Positions 13,101 to 25,100 of a stretch of DNA of 64,000 bases are shown in pieces. Position numbers and translations under genes: made by a program. The DNA comes from Lathyrus oleraceus (Eukaryota; Streptophyta; Magnoliopsida; Fabales; Fabaceae): the NCBI RefSeq assembly GCF_024323335.1, contig NC_066579.1, positions 245,327,575-245,391,574 of the forward strand, read 5' to 3'. Every line of letters begins with the position of its first letter. Position 1 is the first letter of the stretch. The notes below the pieces were generated by a model, which was not told where the DNA came from, searched no databases, and worked only from the letters and a program-made list of their open reading frames with translations.

Positions 13101-16100
13101 GCTCCTGATTCAAAATTGAACCCTGTAGGATTCTTTTACCTCTTGTTGCTAACTTGGATTGGCCCCTACATCAGTTAGATGTTAAGAATGTCTTTCTTAA
13201 TGGCGATCTAGAAGAAGTATATATGGACATTCCTCTTGGCTTTGAAAACAAATTTGGATCAAATGTATGCATATTAAATAAATCTTTGTATGGATTAAAG
13301 CATCCCTCAGAGTTTGGTTTGAAAAATTCACTCAGTTCATGAAAAAACAATGGCACATCCAAGGACATGCTGACCACACCCTATTCACAAAGTTCTCCGA
13401 CAATGAGAAAGTTCTGCCCTAATTGTTTATGTTGGTTGATGATATTGTCCTTACTAGAGACGATACAGTGGAAATGGCAAGGATAAAAGAGACTTTGAAA
13501 TCAAAGACTTAGGATTTATGAGATATTTTTTAGGTATGGCCGGTCAAAGAATGATATTGTTGTTTCACAACAAAAATACATTCTAGACTTATTGAAAGAA
13601 ACAGGAATGAGTGGATGTCGTCATACAAATACGCCTATGGATCCTAATGTCTATGGATCCTAATGTTAAATTTTGAGGATAAGGTAATGTTCATGTTGAT
13701 ACTAGAAGATATTTGAGATTGGTTGGAAAATAAATTTATTTGTCACACACCCGACCTGATATTGCTTTCTCAGTTAGTGTAGTGAGTCAATTTATGCATT
13801 CTCCTTTCAAGAAACATCTCGAGGAAGTATGTAGGATAATGAGATATTTGAAGGGAAATCCGAAAAAAAATGATTATTTTTTAAAAAAAACTAGTGAAAA
13901 AAATGTGTTTATCTTCACTGATGTTGATTGGACAGGTTCAACCACAAATAGAAGATCAACCTCTGGATATTGTACCTATGTTTGGGGTAATCTTGTGACA
14001 TGGAGGAGCAAGAAACAAGGAGTTGTAGCATGGAGTAGTGCAAAAGTCGAGTTTAGAGCTATGTCTCGAGGTATTTGTGAAGGAATATGGATCCTTAGAG
14101 TCCTAGAAGAACTTTAGATGAAAATTGAGCTTTAAATTGTACTTTGATAGCTACTAAACATAGCTCATAATCCAGTTCAACATGACAGAACCAAACATAT
14201 TGAGATTGATCGACACTTCATAAAGGAAAAGTTAGATGTTGCTATCATATATCTGCCTTTCATGACTTCAAGTCAGCAAACTGCAGATATCCTGACCAAA
14301 AATTTGACAAGACCTACTTTGAGCTTTTGATAGACAAGATGCACCAACTTTAGGGAGGTGTTGGAAAATAATTTACTGTCTTGTTTGATTGTTTCCATTT
14401 ATTTTCTTTTATTGTCAATTAAAAAGAGAATTAAGTATATTGCATGTATTTTTACTATATAAACCAGTCTTTTGATGAGAAATAAAACATAACAGCATTA
14501 GGGAGAATGTTGTATCCGTAAATAGTAACATTTATAGTTATTTATAAAATGTGGTGCGTTAAACAAAACCCATTAGAATTAGAAACTTATCTATTTAAAC
14601 AAATTAAATATTGTATTGTAATATAACGATGAAATATATTATAAACTTTTTTTCTCCTTCTACAATTAATTACGTGCCAAAAGAATCAGCTTCGCAAATC
14701 TTATCTATCATTTGTTAATTGCAATTAAATTCTGTTTTTACCCTTTCAAAACTAACAGAATTTATTTGTAGAGTCACTTTAGTTGTATTTTTGAGTTGTA
14801 TCATTTTATTCTCTCAATGTATAAATACTCTTGTAATATTCCCAATTCTAATTAATGCAAAAATTACTATTCATCCAAAATTACTCTATTCTCTCTAATT
14901 CTCTCTCAACTTCATCTTCCCCAATTTTCTATCTTCCACCATTGTCAAACCTTCAATTTGAGTTTTATGTTCTATCATTTGGCATCAAGAGCCTTGGTTA
15001 TCGATCCTAATCCGCTGCAACAATGACAACTGTTTCCAATGCTCGAATTCCTATCAATCTCCCGATTCTTGATTCGAAGAACTATGATAAATGGGCGAAA
15101 CAAATGAGGGTCTTGTTTGGTTATCAAGAGGTGCTTGAGATCGTCGTCAATGGAGTTACACAATTAGGGGCAGAGGCTACCGACATTCAAAGAGCTACAC
15201 ACAAAGAAGAGAAGAAGAAGGATTACAAAGCCCTATTCTTGATTCATTCGTGTGTTGATAACGACAATTTCGAGAAGGTTAGCGATTGTGAATCGGCGAA
15301 GCAAGCGTGGGAAATCTTGAAGAAAGCATATGCCGGTGTCGTCAAAGCGAAGGTTGTAAGGTTACAAACTTACAAACGACAATTCGAGTTAACACAAATG
15401 GAAGACAAAGAAACGATCAACGACTACATTACGCGCATTACCCGATTAGTTAATCAAATCAAATCTTGTGGGGAAACGATTCTTGAGCAGAATGTTGTAT
15501 CGAAAGTATTGCGTTCGTTAACGTCGCGTTTCGACAACATAGTTGTGGCTATTGAAGAATCAAAGGATCTAACAACTTTGAGCAAGGATGAATTGCAAAG
15601 TTCGTTAGAGGCACATGAACAAATGATGGATAAGAGAGGCGTCGACAAAGCCAAAGTGGAGATTGCTTTGCAAGCGCGTTTCAATGAAAAGAATAAGAGG
15701 TCGAAAGGAAAATTTGCGGCGAGAGGTAAATCAAATTTTCAGAATATTGGTTCAAACGATTCGCAAAATTCAAAGCATTCGACGAGTGAAAAGGGTGAAA
15801 GTAGCTCCAAGGATAGTGGTCATAGCAAAGGTTTTAAGAAGCGTGATGTGAGTAAGGTGCAATGCTACAAGTGTAGAAAGTTTGGACACTTTGCAAATTC
15901 GTGTCATGGTAAATCGAATGAGAATCACAATAATGAAGTCAAGGTTGCTAGGGAAGAGGTAGATGATGAGGACACACTTCTAGTAATGATCACGGAGGAG
16001 AGTTATGGCATTACGGATGTTCCGGACAGCAACTACAGTAGTAACAGTTTGCGGGACAGCAGTTGTACCGTTCCGAAAAATAGCGAGAAAGTGCATTCGG

Positions 16101-19100
16101 ATCGAAGTGCATTGATTACCGTTCGTGATGGAGTCCAAGGGAGAGATGAGTGGTACTTGGATTCCGGTTGTTCAACACATATGACGGGTCGAAAAGATTG
16201 GTTTGTGCAAATCAATCAAGCGGCAAAAACTAAAGTCAAATTTATCGACGACACCACTTTAAGCGCCGAAGGGGTAGGAGATGTTTTGATCGGAAAAAGG
16301 AATGGTGGACATTCAAGGATCAAAGATGTCTTGTATATACCGGAAATTAAGTGTAATCTTTTAAGCATTGGCCAATTACTTGAAAGAGGATACAAAACTC
16401 GCTTGGAGGACAAGATTTTACGCGTTTTGGATTCAAATGATATGTTGATTCTAAAAGCGCCGATGGTTGTCAATAGAACCTTTAAGGTTGAGTTAAATGG
16501 AGCATCGTTGTCTAGCTACCGCGGCAAGTAGAGATGAGTGGTTATGGCATTACCGTCTTGGTCACCTTAATTTTAGGGATCTAAGAAAGTTGCAACAAAG
16601 TGAAATGGTAACGGGGCTGTCAGACATTAGTATTCCAACTGAATTGTGTGAGGAATGTGTGAAGGCTAAACAGCACAAGAATGTTTTTAGCAAAGATGCG
16701 GGTCAAAGAACCAAAGGCTTACTTGAGGTGGTATGTTCCGACGTTTGTGGACCGATGCAAGTAGAGACTTATGTTGGCAATCGATATTTTGTTACGTTCA
16801 TTGACGATTTTAATAGGAAGCTTTGGACATATCTTATCAAGAGAAAAGATGAGGTATTTGGAGTTTTCAAGAATTTCAAATCCATGGTGGAGCGCCAAAG
16901 CGGTCGGAAGCTCAAAATTCTCAAAACGGATGGTGAAGGTGAGTATACCTCTAGTGAGTTTGGAAAGTTTTGTGACCTTGAGGGAATTGTACGTGAGGTG
17001 GTGCCTCCTATACACCTCAACAAAACAGGGCTGCCGAGAGGAAAAATCGTACAATAATGAACATGGTGCGTAGTATGCTTTGTGGGAAAAATTTGCCTAA
17101 GGAATTGTGGGTGAGGCCGTGTCTACAGCCACCTATTTGTTGAATAGGTGTCCCACTAAGAAGCTGGAGAAACTCACACTGGAAGAGGCTTGGAGTGGCT
17201 TCAAACCGAATTTGAATCATTTACACGTTTTTGGATCGATTGCATATCGTCATGTACCGGACCAACTTCGGAAGAAATTGGTTGATAAGGGTGAGAAGCT
17301 GATATTTGTAGGATATCACTCTACTGGAGGGTACAAGTTGTTCGATGGAAAAAATCGGAAGATCGTCATAACCCAGGATGTGACTTTCGATGAAGTCAAA
17401 AGTGCAGAAAATGCAGGAGTAACCGATTACCCTAATAGCAGTAATCGATTACTCACAGAAAAACAGCAGCAACAGTTTTTTGAAATCACTGATCCGGAGG
17501 CTTCCGACACCGCTGTACCAGCACCTACAGTAGCGCAAAATGATGTTGTTAATAATGATAGACCAGTGAGGCAAAGAGCCTTGCCTCATAGACTCCGAGA
17601 TTACGAAAGGTTCCAAGATAACGAAGTGAATAACGATGGTGATTTTGTTCATTTCGCGCTTATGGCCGAATCCGAACCGGTAAATGAGGAAGAAGCCTTA
17701 AGTGATCCTAAGTGGATATGTGCAATGAAAGAGGAGCTGGAATCTATTGAGAAAAACGGTACTTGGGAGTTGGTCGATTTACCACTTGGAAAGAAACCGA
17801 TAGGTGTGCGATGGGTCTATAAGGTTAAAGCAAATCCCAAAGGTGAAGTAATCAAGCACAAAGCTCGATTAGTGGCGAAGGGGTTCTTGCAACGAGAAGG
17901 TATAGACTATGAGGAGGTATTCGCACCGGTGGCTAGATTAGAGACTATTCGTTTGGTTGTTGGTATTGCGCATAGCAACAATTGGATGGTTTACCAAATG
18001 GATTTCAAATCTGCATTTTTGAATGGTCCTCTTGTTGAGGAAGTCTATGTGGGGCAGCCACCCGGTTTCGTGATAAAAAATCAAGAGATGAAGTATTACA
18101 AGCTACACAAGACGTTGTATGGTTTGGAACAAGCTCCAAGAGCTTGGAACAAACGTATTGACGGCTTTCTTATTGACATTGGTTTCAAACGATGTGTATC
18201 CAAACATGGAGTTTATGTGATATCGGATACAAATGATGGTATGATTATACTTTGCTTGTATGTTGATGATCTCTTGATTAAGGGCAGCCATGACAAGAGT
18301 GTTTCAAGGTTCAAAAGTGAGCTCATGAGAGAGTTTGAGATGACGGACCTTGGTGTCATGAATTACTTCCTTGGCATATAGTTTCACAAGTCAAAAGTGG
18401 GGCTGCTTATGCACCAAAGGAGGTATGCTCTAGATATTTTGAAAAAGTGTGATATGGAGCATTGTAATGCTTCTATTACACCTTGTGAGGTTAGAGTGCA
18501 GCTGTCCAAAAGTGATGAGGAGGATGATGCCGATCCAACGCTTTACCGGAGCTTGATTGGATCGTTACGGTATTTGTGCAATACGCGATCGGATTTGACT
18601 TTTAGTGTCGGTATTGCGAGTAGATTCATGGAGAGACCGAAAGTGTCTCACTTGACGGCAGTCAAGAGGATCCTTAGATATGTGAAAGGTACTCTTGGTT
18701 GCGGAATTCTCTTTCCCGCATCGGACACGGGGCATAAGTGCAATTTACTTGGCTACACCGATTCTAATTGGTGCGGAGATAAAGATGACCGAAAATCTAC
18801 GGCGGGGTACATCTTTATGTTTGATAGTACACCAATCTCTTGGTATTCGAAAAAGGAACCGATTGTAGCACTCTCTTCTTGTGAGACAGAGTACATTGCG
18901 GCGTCGTTAGGTGCGTGCCAAGCTATGTGGCTTATGAATCTATTGAAGGAATTGGGATGTGGTGATGATGCTGCCACCACACTGTTTGTAGACAATGTTT
19001 CCGCAATAAATCTTGCGAAGAATCCGATTGCACACGGAAGGAGCAAGCATATTGAGATGCGGTTTCATTATTTGAGAGAATTGGTCGGTGATGGAAAGCT

Positions 19101-22100
19101 TAGATTGAGCTATTGCCGAAGCGAAGATCAAGTCGCGGATTTGTTGACAAAGGGTGTGACAAATGATGTGTTCAAGAGGCTAAAGAAGTGCTTGAGCATG
19201 GTGGACTTGGAGCAACTAAAGTGAGGTGGTGTGTTAATTGCAATTAAATTCTGTTTTTATCCTTTCAAAACTAACAAAATTTATTTTTAGAGTCACTTTA
19301 GTTGTATTTTTGAGTTGTATCATTTTATTCTCTCAATGTATAAATACTCTTGTAATATTCCCAATTCCAATTAATGCCAAAATTACTATTCATCCAAAAT
19401 TACTCTATTCTCTCTAATTCTCTCTCAATTTCATCTTCCCCAATTTTCTATCTTCCACCATTATCAAACCTTTAATTTGAGTTTTATGTTCTAACATCAT
19501 TACTCGAAGAATATTTCCTATTGCTTGTATTTATTTAATTTACTTTACATTTTAGTAAGACTGTAAGTTAGATGGGTGCTGTATTAGGGTCTTCATATTT
19601 AGTGTATAGGATTATGGTAAAATGCATATTGTATTGTATCGTATATCATAATGTAAATAGGAATATCTTCTATATTTATTTTGTATTTATTGCCTTGAGC
19701 CCGTTTAAAGTATGCAAATCTTATTGTGTATATCATCACTACATGCTGAGAGTATTCTACTCAAGTATTTTCATATTAATCCTTAAGTATTTTCATAACC
19801 TTTATCCATGCCTAGTACCCAGTATTTTCAAAAATATAAAAAACATGTAACATGTCAAGTATGTAATATGCAACACGTGTAAACAGTTTTTAATATCTTG
19901 GAAAATGAAAAATGTTGTACCTCAGAGGTTGATGGCAAGTAGACTGGCATATATTCTTTAGCATCATCAAGAGCATACGAGCCCAGAACTCGCTCTCCAG
20001 GTACCTTCCATGTTGACAAACAGTGTTAGCTCAAGTCATATGCGGGTTTTCATTGTAGTAAATTTTTTTACCTCCACAACAAGACGATGAGGACGGCAGG
20101 GTTCGTCCCAGGTGTAAGGGATAGAAGCGTAGGAGTGAATGACTGAGTCAAAAATTTCACACCTCTGCTGATATACTCGCAATATCTAGAAAGTAGCAAG
20201 AAAAACAAAATAAAATTCAATTACAAAATGATTAAGATTAGAAAGTGATGCCAGTGCTCTATTATTGTACAGCTTCCGCTCCCGTATAAGGTAAGCAAAG
20301 CAAGCACACTCATAACTCATCACTAAAGCAGAATAAAGTGACATCTGTCAAACAACAATAAATGTTCGATCAAGGAAATAGATGGAAAGATATTTCGATT
20401 GACTTTATAAATTACAAAAACAAAGTATAATAAATGTGTATTAACAGTTCAACTTTTACTAATGTATTAATTATTCATACGAACTTCTGTATTTAGCAGC
20501 GCATCAATTTTATAATGGTTTGGCCACTGGTTCACTTTGGTCTCCATCTATCAATAAGTATTGGATTATTCACCATCCAGTTTACTCTCATTACTATGCT
20601 TCTACAAGTCTTCTCTGTACAGCCTAAATCACCCTAGTCAATATTCTACCACCACCTCTAATCTCTACTGCTGGAATTCTGCATCGACTAGAAATATGGT
20701 CCGGGTAGTCTTATAAGGCCCTATTATTAGGATACATTAACTTAATCTTAAATAGATAGGAAGATCATGAATCAAATAGATTGAGTCAATCCTAAAAAGA
20801 TTTTATAAGATATTCTAACAGTCGTGCAATTAGGGATGGCAATTTGATCCATCCCCAATGGGCACCTGCAAATTTACCCATAATGGATAGGATAAAAATC
20901 CGCAAAAATGGATACGGGCATGGACTCGGGTAATTACCCACAAAAATAAACGGGTATGGGTGCGGGTATGGGCACCTTGGTACCCATATCCGTACACTAT
21001 ATATTTATGTATTTTTATTTATATTATATATTTTAATTTATATTATTATATAAAAATGCATGTCTATCAATTATAAAACGTATATCAATGTTAAACCATT
21101 ACATATTTAATATAAGTGTTCGTTTATTTCAACAATAAATTGTTTGAAAACTTTTTAATATTTTTAAAAACTTAAAATTATATGATATTTTATAATTGAT
21201 CTATTTAATTTTAATAGGAATGCATGTCACGGGTATGGACACTTACATACCCATAGGGTACGGATACGGGTGCTAATTTTGACTCCCAAACGGGTATGGA
21301 CTCGGACACGGGGATTTTTTCAAATTGCGGCTGCCCAAACCCTACCGGTTGCCATCCCTACGTGCAATGTTTTCCAATTTTTAACTTTACATTATATTTT
21401 GGATGTCATTTACTACTAAACTTGCATTCCATAATCCATATACTCATTTTATTTCTACTTGGGAAAAAACTATAAATTCCTAAGGCATGTTGCCAAATAA
21501 AATATAAAACAAAAAACAAAAGAAAAAACTGTAAATTTAAAATTAGAAACTGAAATTTATATTCTAATGTAAAATGCATTTTGATGAAAATATAGAGAAA
21601 GCTGGAAAAAAATTTATATTCTAAGTAAAATGCATTTTGATGAAAATATAGAGAAAGCTGGAAAATAATATGCTTTAAGATTAACACATAAATAAATAAA
21701 TGAAACCATCCAAATAAAATCAGCAACCCTTCAAGGAGCAGAAGCCTTTAGAATCAAAATTAATGCAGTAATGCAACTGAGAAACTACAGACAGACCTCT
21801 TTTGAGAAATTGTCAATTCTGTATGGCATATATCCTGTATCATCATCAGACAAGAGAATCAAGTTGGTCCCTGAGTTTCCCTTGATGTTTCCAACTACCT
21901 TTTCATCTCCCATTGATATGTCAGCATTTTGCACTTCAACTCGTATCATGCTTGAAGTGCCAAAAACAAAATTTCTCATTTTCAGTTGTGTATCACACAG
22001 ATGATCTGGCAAAAAGCTGCCAGACCACTGCCATCCCGTTTCGTTATAACAAATTGAAACAAGCAGCTCCCTGCATCACATATTTTAAAATAATTTAGTT

Positions 22101-25100
22101 CTATAAAAACAGGTGGAAAAATCTGAAAACAAGCCAGAGTGCAATCTTTTTGGTTAGTGGTGGCAACAGCAACTGTACTTGTCCGAGATAATGAAATGCA
22201 TACCTGCTCGTATCAGTCCAATGAAGATGAGCATGTTCTCCTATTCCTAGATAAAATGTGACATCAGTGCCCTTCTGTTTATAAATTATTTCCTTGCTGC
22301 AGGCATTGCTGATCACATATCTGCAGCATATTTACCCATCATTCAGGAACTAGAAGAAATGAAAAAAGTACAAACACCCGTGTTTCTCTTAACAAACCCG
22401 TTATCCCAAAAGAAAGTAGGATGAGGCTAAATAATAGTTTTTAACTAGAGCCAATATCCTTATCCTTATATTAACACATTTTTATAAAGTGGGCTCAGAC
22501 TATTTATGAAGGTTGACTTAAATATTAAATAGAGAATAGGGAAGCAAGCAAACTATTTTACTTGGTAACTGATTTGTTATCATAATTATTGTAATTGGGA
22601 TTTTATTGTGCTTAGTTTTATTTCAGAATTTTTTCCACTTAACTCCTTACACGGGATAATTCGTTAGAGCCAATAGTTTGTAATGTATGTAATCTGAAAC
22701 ACAGGAAACACTTTCAAATTTATCTTTTTTATGTTATTGTTTGAAGTTGGTATCAGAGCTCTTATTTGAGAGGCCCCAATTCTGCATTAATACCCTAGCT
22801 GCCATAGAGCTATACTAGATCCTCAAGTAGACGAGTGTGCATCCTCAAGTAAACTAGATCTACTGCCGAATAATCAAGGAAAAGTTAGACACCGGTCTTT
22901 TAAGTTCTAACTTCTAATAACAACTTCCATTACATCTCTTCAAGGGGTCTCCACTGACAAATGTATAAACCAAAGAACTTCCCTCTAAGTGGCATCAAGA
23001 TCTTATTTGCAAGTTGGGAATAATGTATATCCATTCCCCACCTTAAGGGTATTGTGCAATTAACAGACTTGTGGTTTCCTTTAAAGTTGGTTTGTTAAAG
23101 TAATTACTGCTATTAAGAGTCATACATTGTATGAAATAAAAGTCAAAAACAAAATAAGATAAAAAAGCATGAAGTCAGGGGGAAAGAAGGGAGAACCTAG
23201 GGAACGTAACCATTTCCCCGGACCGGGCAGGTTTTGGGTCCAACGGAGACCCTGGACGAGTCAAAAAAGAAAATCGTTCAATTTTCCTTTGCGTTCCAGT
23301 TTCTAGGGGTCGGAAGGCAGTGGGGAAAGGAGGAGGACGCAGGGCTAAAACGCAATGAAAAAAGGAAGTGAGTAAGAAAAGAAGGGAAGAAACTTGACAA
23401 AAAGAAACACTGACTTAGACTATGGGCGGAGCTCACTGGAAACCTACTTCCTCTTGGATCCTTTCCCACTGCCCTTTTCTTTCAAATAAAAAAAAATGAA
23501 AAAAGAGATTAAAAAAGAGAGATTGTGAGGGGGGTTGAAATAGGTGTATATATAATCTAATGTACTTGGCCTCCCTCCTCTCTTTCTCCGTGTCCCAGGA
23601 ACTCCACCCTGTTTCTTCCCCTTTTTTTCTTCTCCTTGTATTCTCTTCCTTCTTTTTAGGTTAGTCCTAGAAGAGTTTTTGCAAGGAATGCAAAAGAAGA
23701 AAGACTAAAGATCTAGACACGAATCTCTATAAGTGGGGATGATCTTCACCATACAAGTCGGTTTTGCGATGGTTGAGTTAGGCCCAACCCAAATTATAAA
23801 ATGGTAACAGAGTCTATCGATTTGGGTCAGACATCATTTATGATCCACATGGCAAGACCAATAGTGTTGGATGTGAGAGGATGTACCGGAAAAAAACAAG
23901 ACCCACAGAATAAAGATATGGCCCAAGTAGAATTTAGAAAAAAAGGCACTCCTAACAATAAAGCCAGTTTTGTAACTATGGGATAGGCCTAATATGATAT
24001 CAGAGCGTATCCAAGATCCATTTGACTGTCTGCTAAGAGGTTATCGTTATCGAGTCATGCTACAAATGTCTAGTCCCCAGGTTGGATGAGATAAGGCTTC
24101 AACGTAAAGCCGGTTTAGTAAGATTTGAATTAGGTCCAACCCATAATCTAAGAACTATAACTAGATAGATGTAGCGAAAGCCCATATATTTGTATCATTC
24201 TCCAATCTGAAATAGAGAAATAATTCAGATTTTTCTTCAATATCTTTCAAGTCATCTGATGTCAGGAAACACCCCAAAATTTTAACCTTTTAAAGAGAAG
24301 CTCATAAACATACATCAATGATAGGCATGGCAACGGGGCGGGGCATGGACGGTTTTTACCTCCCCCATACCCAAACCTAAATCCCAGAACAATCCCCGAT
24401 CCCCGCTGGAGATGAAGAATCAAAACCCAAACCTGTCACAAACGACCCCCGAACAATCCTTGTTCCCCGCCCCGATCCCCGCCTGAGTTGAAGAATCCAA
24501 ACCCAAACCCGTCCCTTACGGATTCGGGATGGATTCGGGTATCCCCGCCCCGTCACCATCCATGTAATAGAATCAACATAAGTTCATAAGCCAAGGCCAT
24601 TTTAACTTTACAAGCCGGTTTAGTATGATTCGAATTAAGTCCAACCCAAAATCTAAGAACTATAATTAGATAGATGTAGCAAAAGCCCATATGTCTGTAT
24701 CATTCTCCAATCTGAAATAGAGAATTAATTTTCAGATTTTTCTTCAATTTTTTTCAAGTCATCTGATGTCAAGGAAACATCCCGAAATTTTAACCTTTTA
24801 AAGAGAAACTCATAAACATACATCAATCATAACATAATCTATGAACGTCAATATTACCTAGGTTGGATGGAAATTGCATTTGTCCTCCCAACAAATGGTT
24901 CAGAAACTGAGATAGAGGTCACAGCCAGAATAAATGCAGAATTTGAAGTCAGTTGAGGGACACATATAGTACTTGAGCCACTTGGCTGTAGCAGAGAAAA
25001 TGAGTTTGACCATAAAGAATATGGCATCTTCTCCCACACATCTTTTGGAAAACACCCACTTACTTTAACAGAAACATCATTTACTGGGGAACTAGGGCTT

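Larger units (their letters stand above)
7095..14664 (+). mobile_element. Copia element H, old and gutted, host of E1 and E2
   Basis: LTRs of about 158 bp lie at 7095-7252 and 14508-14664. Both contain GTAAATAGTAACATTTATA, then CAAATTA and TATTGTATTGTAA, and end CTCCTTC..CA. A 5-bp target duplication, attaa, flanks the pair (7090-7094 and 14665-14669). Remaining internal pieces are about 70 bp after the 5' LTR and, at about 10712-10793, the end of a copia RNase H ([20 protein letters not shown]). A purine tract, AGGGAGAA, precedes the 3' LTR. The rest was lost or replaced by E1 and E2. LTR divergence is about 25-30% by eye, so this is the oldest layer here. Confidence 0.7.
14713..19496 (+). 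mobile_element. Copia element E3, full-length and comparatively young
   Basis: Two 265-bp LTRs (14713-14977, 19232-19496) run TG..CA and differ at about 9 positions by eye (about 97% identity). The 5-bp target duplication tcatt is perfect (14708-14712, 19497-19501). A primer site, TGGCATCAAGAGC, starts at 14980 and a purine-rich tract AAAGTGAGGTGG precedes the 3' LTR. Gene order gag-PR-IN-RT-RH defines Ty1/copia. It is antisense to VPS13 and only 424 bp from exon 26. Confidence 0.95.
22321..24857. other. VPS13 intron with copia leader relic and TRIM array
   Basis: A 2.54-kb intron. 22748-22759 is an exact TGGTATCAGAGC primer-binding site, preceded by LTR-like sequence and followed by a leader without coding sequence: a copia-type relic. 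23100-23700 is a GC/purine-rich stretch I do not recognise. 23730-24160 and 24111-24834 are described separately. Confidence 0.55.

Noticed and set aside
7324..14493. E1 and E2 as one long inverted-repeat element
   Set aside because: They have separate LTRs, different internal deletions and intervening H sequence, so two independent insertions fit better.
22748..22759. Intact copia element starting at an exact primer site
   Set aside because: No second LTR and no gag-pol downstream; only a leader relic.
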